This document shows positions 27,957 to 35,829 of a DNA stretch of 64,000 nt, piece by piece. The DNA is from RGIG3701 sp964438515. Lineage in GTDB: Bacteria > Planctomycetota > Planctomycetia > Pirellulales > Thermoguttaceae. How positions within the stretch are numbered: position 1 is the stretch's first letter; every line of letters begins with the position of its first letter. The stretch covers positions 78,377-142,376 of the forward strand of contig CAYTLK010000003.1 of assembly GCA_964438515.1 (NCBI GenBank), given 5' to 3'. Below the pieces are notes generated by a model. That model saw only the letters and a list, made by a program, of their open reading frames with translations. It was not told where the DNA came from and did not search any database. The translations under genes and the position numbers were made by a program.

Positions 27957-28595
27957 TCAGAATGCATCCTCCTCAAAAATCCAGACGACGGGAGCGTTCA
28001 GAACCAGCGAAGAAGTATGAATAAACTTCGAGAGGGAAATTTTGCCGTCCGCCTCTCCTTCTTCCTCCTCGAAATCCATTTCAGATGAATTTTGCACGGA
28101 ATTCGTATTGTGAAAAAAGTTTTTTGCCAGACGCGGAATGTCGTGCGTATAAGTGTCCCAATCCGTAGAGGAAAGCAAAACAGGATTTCCCGTTTCGTCC
28201 GTCAAATTGAAGAGCGAGTCCGAAGAAAAATCGAGTGAATTCATCCCGGAAGCCGCCTCGTCCAAACCGACAGAATGAGGATTCTGCGTTTTTTGCGGCG
28301 CATTTGTAAAACCCGCGGGGAATGAATTTCTCGGATGTCGGCCTGCGGGATTGCAGATTCCCCAGATTCCCAAACCGATCAGCAGCGCCGCAACAAAACG
28401 CGCGGCGGGGAGGGTCAAAGGCCGAAAATGTCCGCTGGAAGGTTTGCGCAGCGTTTTGGGCGAAACCGACCCGGAAACGTCCATGGGAGTATTTTCCGTC
28501 CGCATCATGATTTGGTGTAAAAGTTCTTCCGAAAAATCAACACCAAACGCCTCAGCGTCTTTTTGAAGTCGGGATTTTAATTCGTCTTCGTTCAT
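27957..28595 (-). CDS. Putative anti-sigma factor
   Basis: 212 residues from ATG 28595; an in-frame TTG lies 12 bases upstream. Residues 1-70 are soluble and probably cytoplasmic. A single hydrophobic helix at about 75-90 (FVAALLIGLGIWGI) is followed by a polar region ending in a hydrophobic, acidic tail. The zinc-binding HxxxCxxC motif of ZAS anti-sigma factors is not visible, so the call rests on its place 39 bases after an ECF sigma gene and on its one-pass topology. It could be another sigma-linked membrane protein. Confidence 0.65.
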   Translation of the reverse strand: MNEDELKSRLQKDAEAFGVDFSEELLHQIMMRTENTPMDVSGSVSPKTLRKPSSGHFRPLTLPAARFVAALLIGLGIWGICNPAGRHPRNSFPAGFTNAPQKTQNPHSVGLDEAASGMNSLDFSSDSLFNLTDETGNPVLLSSTDWDTYTHDIPRLAKNFFHNTNSVQNSSEMDFEEEEGEADGKISLSKFIHTSSLVLNAPVVWIFEEDAF

Positions 28596-28634
28596 TTTCA
28601 GGTCCAATGAAAGTATCAGGAAGGTGGGGAAACG

Positions 28635-29204
28635 TTATTTTTTCGAGGCGGAACTCGTCAGGATTTTTTTCAAATTTTGCCGAGCGCGAAAAAGGAGCGT
28701 TTTAACGCCGGAAGGGGATTTTCCGAAAATCATGGCGATTTCCTGCACCGACTTTTCTTCCGCATAAAACATCCAGAGTGCATCCCCCTGTTCGGGGGAC
28801 AGTTTTTCTCGAATGATTTTCCAAAGGTTTTTCACTTCTTCATTCCGAAACAGTTCCTCCACCCCGAAAGAAGCATCTTCGGCCGGGATTTCGGAAAGCG
28901 CGTCCTCTTCCTCATTCACCACAGGAACCGTTCGGGCCTGTTTACGAAAAAAAAGGGCGTTTTGCTGATGTGCGATTGCAAGGAGCCACGTGGAAAATTT
29001 CCATTTCGGGTTGTACGTACGCAGCGATTTCCACGAATTCAAAAAGGTTTCCTGCGTCAGTTCCTGCGCGTCTTCCAACGAATGATGCGATAAAAAATAA
29101 CGCATAATCATGGTCTGCCAGCGGCGTACAAGCTCCGCAAATTGTGCCGAGTTCCCTGCAAGAACCGCGCTGACGATTTCGAAATCTGACTGCAAAGAAT
29201 TCAT
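28635..29204 (-). CDS. ECF-family RNA polymerase sigma factor
   Basis: 189 residues from ATG 29204 (GGGAG close upstream). Region 2 includes FAELVRRWQTMIMRYFLSH and LTQETFLNSWKSL, for core binding and -10 recognition; region 4 includes LSPEQGDALWMFY and an HTH with VQEIAMIFGKSPSGVKTLL. It would direct polymerase to a small set of genes and is paired with the membrane protein 39 bases downstream. A 14-base match to a sequence upstream of the alpha-CTD-like gene lies ahead of it. Confidence 0.93.
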   Translation of the reverse strand: MNSLQSDFEIVSAVLAGNSAQFAELVRRWQTMIMRYFLSHHSLEDAQELTQETFLNSWKSLRTYNPKWKFSTWLLAIAHQQNALFFRKQARTVPVVNEEEDALSEIPAEDASFGVEELFRNEEVKNLWKIIREKLSPEQGDALWMFYAEEKSVQEIAMIFGKSPSGVKTLLFRARQNLKKILTSSASKK

Positions 29205-29555
29205 GCGTCTCCCGCAAATTCGTGTGTGCAAACGCCTCTGAATTTCTTCACTGACCGCATCGGGTTCGAGAAGAAACGGGGTGGAATAGTAAAAAATACC
29301 ATCTATTTCATCTTCAGGAATTGTATTTTGGTCCGTCCGAAATGCAGGGTCTCGTGAAGGAAAACAAATCGGTATACTCGTTCCACTTGAAATTTTGCAT
29401 TAGGCGGTCACTGCAGCAGTCGTTTCTCGATAGAGTAACGACGGAGAAGCGAAAAATTCAAAATGCATCGGGTACAAAACAGGGTACAAAATAATTGTGT
29501 TACTTAATTATATACCAATTTCGCTTTCAAAGTTTCAGATTTTTTGAAAATTCTT
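29205..29555. other. 351-base intergenic region
   Basis: Lies between trmL and the sigma factor gene, both on the minus strand. It contains repeat copy C2 (29372-29475) and the presumed sigma-gene promoter between 29205 and 29370. No other gene was found. Confidence 0.6.
29372..29475. repeat. Dispersed foldback repeat C, copy 2
   Basis: Second copy of the element at 25974-26070. Ends GTATACTCGTTCCAC and ATGCATCGGGTAC; inner arms TTGAAATTTTGC and GCGAAAAATTCAA are complementary. The middle block matches copy 1 except for a few bases and an ACGAC insertion. Confidence 0.85.
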
Positions 29556-30029
29556 TTAAAACTCCGCCCCGTCGATTTGCCGCACCGCCTCATACGCGCT
29601 GATTCCAACACTCACAGAAAGATTCAAGCTGCGAATTTCAGAATGAATAGGAATACGCAAACACTGCGGCGCGTATTCCTCATGAAACGAGTCGGGAAAT
29701 CCGCACGACTCACTTCCGTACACCAGAACGTCTCCAGCTTGAAATTTTGCGTCCCAGAAAGAACGCTGCGCCTTCTTCGTGAAAAAAAAGTATCGCTCCC
29801 ATTGCGGAAGTTTGCGCCGCAGCTCGGCCCAATCGTTCACCGCCTCATAATCGAGAAACTCCCAGTAATCAAGTCCCGCCCGCCGCAAAAGATGATTCGA
29901 AAGCTGAAACCCAAGCGGACGCACGAGCCAGAGTTTCGCCCCCAGTCCCACGCAGGTTCTGCCGATCGAACCCGTATTATGCGGAATTTCAGGCTGAAAA
30001 AGAACGATATTCAGAACATTATTTCCCAT
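29556..30029 (-). CDS. trmL: tRNA (cytidine/uridine-2'-O-)-methyltransferase
   Basis: 157 residues, ATG 30029. SpoU-type methyltransferase: motif 1 PEIPHNTGSIGRTC (about 13-26), motif 2 YGSESCGFP (about 103-111) and motif 3 RSLNLSVSVGISAYEA (about 132-147), which form the SAM-binding trefoil knot. The length and motifs match TrmL, which methylates the ribose at position 34 of tRNA-Leu. It stands alone on the minus strand and faces the CAP-domain gene. Confidence 0.93.
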   Translation of the reverse strand: MGNNVLNIVLFQPEIPHNTGSIGRTCVGLGAKLWLVRPLGFQLSNHLLRRAGLDYWEFLDYEAVNDWAELRRKLPQWERYFFFTKKAQRSFWDAKFQAGDVLVYGSESCGFPDSFHEEYAPQCLRIPIHSEIRSLNLSVSVGISAYEAVRQIDGAEF

Positions 30030-30142
30030 AAAAATAGTAAAACTAGCAAAAATAACAAAGATAATAAAAATAACAAAATTGGGAAAACTTTAGCAAAAAT
30101 TCAAAAAATTATGATTTTTTTGAAAAAACGCTTACCCGGTGG

Positions 30143-30171
30143 TTGCAAAGAGGCGAAAACTCCTGTATAAT
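30143..30171 (+). promoter_or_regulatory. Sigma70-type promoter
   Basis: TTGCAA (30143-30148), 17-base spacer, TATAAT (30166-30171). It would give a leader of about 125 bases before the CAP-domain gene. Confidence 0.75.
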
Positions 30172-30302
30172 CACTACAATTTCAGTGGTTGAAAAAGTTC
30201 ACCTACTTATTCCCTCCTACTTTATTGTAGTTTTTTATTTATATTGAAAATTATGGAAAATGTTTCATTGCGGGAGTCCCCGCAAACGGAAAGGATTTTA
30301 TC

Positions 30303-31247
30303 ATGCTTACGCGAATTGGTTTATTTGTCTTGTTGATGTTCCTGTTTTCCTGCATTGTGACACTTTGCGGGTCAGAAGCTCAAGCAGCCGGTCTCCGTCG
30401 TCGACGAATGGTGTCCCCCGCCTATTATAACACAAAAGCGCCCGTTGCGCAACCCACAATTGAAACAAAACAGGAAAATTCCTCAAAATCGGAGGGAAAT
30501 AAAGAAATTCCCTACCAGACGTCCAAACCTGTAATTCCTTCCATCACCGCCGCCGCGGCACTGCCGCAACATCGAGGGTTTTCAAATTACGAACCTCTCG
30601 GTCTCGATTTCTCGGAATTAATCGCAGCTCTCCCCGAACAGGAAAAACAGGTTCTTCAAAGCGTCTGTGCTGATTTGCAGCCCGATTATCAAAAAGAAAT
30701 CGAAAAGAAATATCCCGACATTCGACCGGAAGTCGCGGAGTCACTTGCGAAAATTGCAGAAGCGATCCACCAGAAAAAAAATCGAAACGAAATCGGCGCC
30801 ATGGTCAAAGCTCTGCCGTTCTCGACCCGCCAGCTCACCTCAAAAGAAGTCCTTGCAATCAACGAAGAACTCGGCCCCGTGATTGATCCGGAAGAATTCC
30901 GAGCCGTTCATGAATTGAATCAGTTCCGTATGCGCAGCGGTCTGCGTCCGTGCTTAATTGATTTGCTTTTGTGCCTCGTTTCTCGCGGTCACAGTTCCGA
31001 CATGCGAAATTACGGATTTTTCTCCCATAATTCCCCGGTCGCCGGCAAAGGAAGTTTCACCATGCGGGCCGGTCAGTTCGGTGCGAGCGCAAGCGCGGAA
31101 AACATCTATATGGGTTCCTCAAACGGCAGAGCCGCCAACAATGCGTGGGCGAACAGCAGCGGTCACCGCGCAAACATGCTGGGAGGCTTTTCTCGCGTAG
31201 GTGTGGGACGCGCCGGCGGATTTTTTACCCAGATGTTCGGTTTCTAA
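30303..31247 (+). CDS. Secreted CAP-domain (SCP-like) protein
   Basis: 314 residues, ATG 30303 behind AAAGGA. Signal peptide 1-29 (ends AQAAG), then a basic/low-complexity linker and a helical region. The C-terminal 115 residues are a CAP domain with the usual marks: HSSDM, GFFSHNSP, SAENIYMG and WANSSGHRANML. Conserved histidines and glutamate at these positions line the CAP cavity. Function of bacterial CAP proteins is poorly defined; they are exported. The domain ends only a few residues after GGFFTQMFG, typical of bacterial members. Confidence 0.92.
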   Translation: MLTRIGLFVLLMFLFSCIVTLCGSEAQAAGLRRRRMVSPAYYNTKAPVAQPTIETKQENSSKSEGNKEIPYQTSKPVIPSITAAAALPQHRGFSNYEPLGLDFSELIAALPEQEKQVLQSVCADLQPDYQKEIEKKYPDIRPEVAESLAKIAEAIHQKKNRNEIGAMVKALPFSTRQLTSKEVLAINEELGPVIDPEEFRAVHELNQFRMRSGLRPCLIDLLLCLVSRGHSSDMRNYGFFSHNSPVAGKGSFTMRAGQFGASASAENIYMGSSNGRAANNAWANSSGHRANMLGGFSRVGVGRAGGFFTQMFGF

Positions 31248-31260
31248 CGGAAATAACCCC

Positions 31261-31289
31261 TTGACGTTCCCGTCAAAAGAAGTTATAAT
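31261..31289 (+). promoter_or_regulatory. Consensus promoter for a near-leaderless mRNA
   Basis: TTGACG (31261-31266), 17-base spacer, TATAAT (31284-31289). The -35 box is half of an inverted repeat TTGACG-TTCC-CGTCAA (31261-31276), which may be an operator. The ATG at 31296 lies seven bases after the -10 box, where transcription would begin, so the mRNA may have almost no leader. Confidence 0.75.
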
Positions 31290-31295
31290 GATGTG

Positions 31296-32492
31296 ATGAA
31301 AACAAAATTATTTTTCATCACATCGTTTTTTTTGCTCAGTACCGCAATGCTCGTGCTGTTCGGCTCCACCGCAGGCTGTCGGAAAACAGATTCGGCTTCG
31401 GAAGAGGTGCAGACGAACGCCGCCAATCGAACGGAGGAAAAACCTCTGACGGAAGCGGAAGCAAAAACTTTTGCCGAGACGCTTGAAACACAGCTTCGAA
31501 ACGGAAACGGTACATTTTTTGTTCGCAGTATGGATTGGAGTCGGCTCACCGACCAGGTTTTGGAAGGCGTACAGAATTCGAAAGACCTTCCCGCTGAAGA
31601 ACGTTTCGACCGTCGCGCCCTGATTCAGCTTTTTTCGGAAAAAGGGGGAATTGCACAGAGTGTCGCGGAGAAAATCAAACAGGGCGGTACGTACCATTTT
31701 TTAAGAACCCGAAAACTTCCGAATGGAAACTGGACCGTCACGTTTCGGCTCGTGGATGCGGACGGAGGTCTCGACTATCACGACCTGTATCTCGAACGCC
31801 GCGGCGGAAATTTGATTCAGATTTATGAATTTTACCTGTATCATTTTGACGAAACGTTTTCCGAAACCCTGCGCCGCACGCTCGTTCCCGACCTGTACGT
31901 CGATGGGAAAAACGATTACGGAATGCCGATGTCCCAGCTCGTTTTGATTTTATACAAAGAAAACAAACTGCTGATTCAGGAACTTTCAAAAGCATTTGAA
32001 AATGGAAATTATAATCGAACCCTCGATTTGTTCGAACAGCTTCCAAAAGAGCTGCAGGAACAGAAAACGTTTCAGTTCTGGCGTCTGAAAGCGGCACAAA
32101 TGCACCCGGACCCCAGCGTTTATTCGTTCGTGCTGGCGGACGTTCGACAAAAATTCCATCAGGAAGGGTGGGTCGATTTTCTGTCGCTCGATTATTTTTT
32201 CAATCATCACGACTACGCAAACGCTTTGAAGTGCATCGACCGCATCGACCAACTCGTCGGCGGCGACCCGTACCTCCAAAATTTCCGGTGCTGGGCGTAT
32301 TTGAATCTCAAACAATTTTCAGAAGCCGAAAAACGGTACGCACAAGCCGTCGCGCAGGAACCCGAACTGACGAAAGATGCATCTTTCAAAAGCGTACGAA
32401 TGCGCTTGGATTCAGCACATAATTCAACAACCGAGACGCCCCCTTCGGACGTTCCTGCCGCGCTGAACCCATTTTATCGAGCAAAACCGTAA
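31296..32492 (+). CDS. Lipoprotein with TPR-like repeats
   Basis: 398 residues from ATG 31296; a GTG codon directly ahead is less likely. The N terminus is a lipoprotein signal with a lipobox-type GSTAGC at residues 23-28. The mature protein has an acidic spacer, a domain of about 150 residues and then helical repeats near 215-370 that resemble TPRs (ALKCIDRIDQLVGGDPYLQNFRCWAYLNLKQF). It is probably anchored in a membrane by its lipidated cysteine. Function unknown. Confidence 0.85.
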   Translation: MKTKLFFITSFFLLSTAMLVLFGSTAGCRKTDSASEEVQTNAANRTEEKPLTEAEAKTFAETLETQLRNGNGTFFVRSMDWSRLTDQVLEGVQNSKDLPAEERFDRRALIQLFSEKGGIAQSVAEKIKQGGTYHFLRTRKLPNGNWTVTFRLVDADGGLDYHDLYLERRGGNLIQIYEFYLYHFDETFSETLRRTLVPDLYVDGKNDYGMPMSQLVLILYKENKLLIQELSKAFENGNYNRTLDLFEQLPKELQEQKTFQFWRLKAAQMHPDPSVYSFVLADVRQKFHQEGWVDFLSLDYFFNHHDYANALKCIDRIDQLVGGDPYLQNFRCWAYLNLKQFSEAEKRYAQAVAQEPELTKDASFKSVRMRLDSAHNSTTETPPSDVPAALNPFYRAKP

Positions 32493-32585
32493 AGTTTCAC
32501 ACACAATCAAACACAAAACAGTACAAATTTCAAATCTCTTGCAAAAAATACGGATGTTCCGCGTAAAAAGGAGAAAGAAACCCGA

Positions 32586-33128
32586 ATGAAATCTCATTCC
32601 ACCACGATTTTAACCGTTCGGCGCAACGGAATTGCAGCAATCGGCGGCGATGGTCAGGCGACCGTTGGAACCACCATCATGAAACACGACGTTCAGAAAA
32701 TCCGACGCATTTCAAACGGAAAAGTTCTTTGCGGTTTTGCCGGAACCACAGCGGACGCGTTTGCGCTCCTCGAACGTTTCGAGGCGAAATTGAAAGATTT
32801 TCCCGGAAATGTTCCCCGAGCGGCCACCGAACTTGCAAAAGAGTGGCGCATGGACCGCGCGATGCGACAGCTTGAGGCGCTTATGACGGTCGTGGACGCC
32901 CAAAATACACTACTCGTAACCGGAAACGGCGACGTCATTCAGCCGACGGATTGCGTTTTAGGAATCGGGTCCGGCGGAAACTACGCGGTCGCCGCCGCTC
33001 GCGCACTTCTGAGAAACACCGAGCTTTCCGCAAAAGAAATCGTTCAAAAATCACTCGAAATCGCGTCTGAAATCGACATTTACACCAACAGTAACATCCG
33101 TGTGGAGGAAATTTCGTGCCTAGAGTAA
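32586..33128 (+). CDS. hslV: ATP-dependent protease subunit HslV
   Basis: 180 residues, ATG 32586 with AAGGAG 14 bases upstream. Threonine protease with the E. coli-like core TTILTVRRNGIAAIGGDGQ. The catalytic threonine is probably T6, so MKSHS would be a short propeptide removed by autoprocessing, as in other HslV proteins that carry a few extra residues. It forms a proteolytic double ring capped by HslU. It overlaps hslU by 13 bases. Confidence 0.96.
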   Translation: MKSHSTTILTVRRNGIAAIGGDGQATVGTTIMKHDVQKIRRISNGKVLCGFAGTTADAFALLERFEAKLKDFPGNVPRAATELAKEWRMDRAMRQLEALMTVVDAQNTLLVTGNGDVIQPTDCVLGIGSGGNYAVAAARALLRNTELSAKEIVQKSLEIASEIDIYTNSNIRVEEISCLE

Positions 33129-34819
33129 AATCGAAACAAAATACAAAAAATGAAGTACAAGAATCAGAAGAGCTGGATCTTACGGCCCAGGAATTGACGC
33201 CGCAGGAAATCGTCGCGGAACTGGACGCTCACATCATTGGTCAAACCGACGCAAAACGTGCCGTTGCGATTGCTGTACGAAATCGATGGCGCCGCCGCCA
33301 GCTTCCGGAAGAGCTTCGGGATGAAATTTCGCCGAAAAATATTCTGATGATTGGTCCCACTGGAGTCGGAAAAACCGAAATGGCTCGGCGTCTCGCCCGG
33401 CTTACAAACGCGCCGTTCGTCAAAGTGGAAGCCACAAAATACACCGAGGTGGGGTACTACGGCCGGGATGTTGAAAGCATGATTCGCGACCTCGTCGAAA
33501 ATGCAATAAGTATCGTACGACATTCTGAATTAAACAAAGTTTTATCGGAAGCCGAAGCAAAAGTGGAAGAACGGATTCTCGATATTTTGACGGCGGAGGC
33601 GAAAAATTCATCAGGAACAAATAACGCACGTAAATCGAAGAAGGCGTTTTCTCCTGTTTTGAAACAAATTTCACTCGACGAAGTACCTCCGGAACTTCAG
33701 GAAGAACTGAAATCCATGCTGGGTCCAGAATTTCCCAAAGGAGTGACGGTGCACCAATTCTCGCAGGAAATTTCCCCGGAATCGGACGAAGAATCCGCAG
33801 AATCGATAGAATTTGAAACCCCAACCAAGGCGGCGTCGAATTCTGAAGATGGGAAAAACGCCCAAAACGTTAAAAACGTCAAAAACGTTCAAAGCACCAA
33901 AACCGCCAAAAATAATAAAAACGCCAAAAAAGACGTCTTGCTGCGTCAGGTCCGAAAACAGCTTAAGACAAAGCTTCGTGACGGACTTTTGGAAAATCGC
34001 GAAATTGAAATTCAAATCAAGCAGAAAAGCGTTCCGCCTTTTCTGATGAACATTGCAGGCGGCGACTCCATGGGATCGGGACTTTCCGAAGTTTTGGACC
34101 AAATGCTTCCTCCAAAAACCGTCCGACAAACGCTGCCGATACGCGAAGCGCGAAAAGTACTGCTCGAAAAAGAATGTGACGAACTTGTAAACGACGAAAA
34201 AATTCAACTCACAGCGGTTGAACTGGCAGAAAACAGCGGCATCATTTTTCTGGACGAAATCGATAAAATTGTATCGTCAAATTCCCAGCACGGCGCCGAT
34301 GTGTCGCGTCAGGGGGTTCAGCGCGACCTGCTTCCCATTGTGGAAGGCACAACGATTCAGACGCGTTACGGTTACGTACGCACAAACCACATCCTTTTTA
34401 TCGCCGCCGGCGCGTTCCATCAAAACAAACCCGGCGATTTGATGCCGGAATTGCAGGGACGTTTCCCGATTCGGGTCGAACTTCAAGAGTTGACGCAGGA
34501 AGACTTTCGGCGAATTCTGACGGAACCTAAAAATTCCCTTCTGCATCAGTATGAGGAACTGCTTCAGACGGAAGGCGTGCGTGTTATTTTTCAGGAAGAC
34601 GCGATTCATGAACTCGCAAATTATGCGTGGAAATTGAATCAGACGTCCCAAAATATCGGCGCGCGGCGTCTTTACACCATCCTGGAACATCTGCTTGAGG
34701 AAATCAGTTTCACCGCGCCGGAAATGAAGAAAAAAACGATAAAAATCAATGCAGAGTACGTACGCCAAAAGCTGGAAGACGTCGTGAAAAACGAAGATAT
34801 TTCAAAATTTATTCTCTAA
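33116..34819 (+). CDS. hslU: ATP-dependent protease ATPase HslU
   Basis: 567 residues from GTG 33116 (GGAGGAAAT upstream), about 120 longer than E. coli HslU. Walker A is GPTGVGKT (80-87), the pore loop is GYYGRD, and Walker B is IIFLDEIDKI (about 376-383). The I domain (about 130-345) carries an insertion of Asn/Lys low complexity (about 240-283), encoded by an AAAACGTC-type microsatellite. The C-terminal ILTEPKNSLLHQYEEL and the closing SKFIL match the HslV-docking end. The insertion may reach the substrate-entry side of the ring. Confidence 0.95.
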   Translation: MPRVKSKQNTKNEVQESEELDLTAQELTPQEIVAELDAHIIGQTDAKRAVAIAVRNRWRRRQLPEELRDEISPKNILMIGPTGVGKTEMARRLARLTNAPFVKVEATKYTEVGYYGRDVESMIRDLVENAISIVRHSELNKVLSEAEAKVEERILDILTAEAKNSSGTNNARKSKKAFSPVLKQISLDEVPPELQEELKSMLGPEFPKGVTVHQFSQEISPESDEESAESIEFETPTKAASNSEDGKNAQNVKNVKNVQSTKTAKNNKNAKKDVLLRQVRKQLKTKLRDGLLENREIEIQIKQKSVPPFLMNIAGGDSMGSGLSEVLDQMLPPKTVRQTLPIREARKVLLEKECDELVNDEKIQLTAVELAENSGIIFLDEIDKIVSSNSQHGADVSRQGVQRDLLPIVEGTTIQTRYGYVRTNHILFIAAGAFHQNKPGDLMPELQGRFPIRVELQELTQEDFRRILTEPKNSLLHQYEELLQTEGVRVIFQEDAIHELANYAWKLNQTSQNIGARRLYTILEHLLEEISFTAPEMKKKTIKINAEYVRQKLEDVVKNEDISKFIL

Positions 34820-35112
34820 ATGGGAAGAATTTCCGCCCGGTCTTTTCATTTGCAGAGAAAAACAGATTTTAGAAACGGATTTCTAAAAAAGTTTTCAGAA
34901 AAAATGAAGAAATCAGGACCTTTCCCCTTGAAAAAATTTTTAATTGGTATAAAATAACAGGAATTCAAGTTGGTTTTTCAGTTCGTTCGACATTTTACAG
35001 CATCTGACCATTTGAAAATTCGTTTTCAGCGCCGCGGCGGCAGGCGTTTCGCGATTGCGGAACGACGAGGAAGCGAAAATTCACAGTGCGTCGGGTATAA
35101 AAGGACCCAAAA
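34820..35112. other. Intergenic region with repeat C, copy 3
   Basis: 293 bases between hslU and the superoxide reductase gene. A small perfect hairpin (34868-34875 with 34880-34887) follows hslU but lacks a T run. The right part is repeat copy C3 and ends 12 bases before the next start codon. Confidence 0.6.
35005..35100. repeat. Dispersed foldback repeat C, copy 3 (diverged)
   Basis: Shares with copies 1 and 2 the arm TTGAAAATTCG, the block GGCGTTTCGCGAT and the arm GGAAGCGAAAATTCACAGTGCGTCGGGTATA. It differs by substitutions and indels and its left end is unclear. It lies directly upstream of the superoxide reductase gene, whose promoter may lie in it. Confidence 0.7.
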
Positions 35113-35505
35113 ATGAAAAAGTTCGAAATCTATCGCTGTCCTATCTGTGGAAACATGGTAGAAGCACTCAATGACGGTTCCGGAAAACTGGTTTGCTGCG
35201 GTAAACCGATGGAAAAACTGGACGCAAATACCGTCGATGCGTCCGTGGAAAAGCACGTTCCCGTTCTTTCCCGAGGAGAATACGGCGTGAAAGTCGTTGT
35301 GGGTTCGACCGAGCATCCGATGGTTGATGAACATCATATTGCATTCATCGAAATCCACTCTGCCGACCGTCTCCAGCGTAAATACCTGAAACCGGGAGAG
35401 GCGCCGACTGCGGAATTCAGCTGTCCTCCGACCGGCTGCGACCGAAATATTCAGCCGGACGCGGTGGCGTTTTGCAACCTGCACGGCTTGTGGAAAAACA
35501 AGTAA
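35113..35505 (+). CDS. dfx: Desulfoferrodoxin (superoxide reductase)
   Basis: 130 residues, ATG 35113 behind AAAGGA. Two-centre type: centre I is C9, C12, C28, C29 (CPICG, CCG), and centre II ligands are H48, H68, H74, C121 and H124 (EKHVP, HPMVDEHH, CNLHG). The enzyme reduces superoxide to hydrogen peroxide without releasing oxygen, as is typical of anaerobes. The flavodiiron protein gene follows 325 bases later on the same strand; together they detoxify oxygen and superoxide. Confidence 0.96.
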   Translation: MKKFEIYRCPICGNMVEALNDGSGKLVCCGKPMEKLDANTVDASVEKHVPVLSRGEYGVKVVVGSTEHPMVDEHHIAFIEIHSADRLQRKYLKPGEAPTAEFSCPPTGCDRNIQPDAVAFCNLHGLWKNK

Positions 35506-35523
35506 AAATCAAAAAATCAGTAT

Positions 35524-35630
35524 TATGCTGGTTCCACAATAAAATTCAGTTTTCACAAAGACTGTAAGAGCCGTGGTGCATAGCTCCAACGGCGGACGGG
35601 AAAACTGAAATTCAAAACAGTGTTCGTATA
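35524..35630. repeat. Dispersed foldback repeat B, copy 2
   Basis: Second copy of the 8369-8474 element, with about nine differences over 111 bases. It lies between the two oxygen-defence genes. Confidence 0.85.
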
Positions 35631-35707
35631 AATTCAAAATTCACCCTTTTCCCCTCAAGTGAGAGCGACATTTTGAAAGCGCTTGCTTTCCTCTCCGCTG
35701 AGGTCAA

Positions 35708-35746
35708 AATCAACGGGAAGCGCGAGAAATCGGTTTCCTGTTGATT
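35708..35746 (+). promoter_or_regulatory. Hairpin upstream of the flavodiiron gene
   Basis: A 12-base stem (AATCAACGGGAA with TTCCTGTTGATT, one mismatch) sits 84 bases before ATG 35830. It may be a regulatory hairpin or operator; no function is known. The 324-base gap holds repeat B2 and this hairpin and no gene. Confidence 0.45.
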
Positions 35747-35829
35747 GTAATTATACAATATAAAATAAAACAGAATTAAATATACATTTATATATACATA
35801 TATATAAATAAATATAAAGGAGTAAATCC

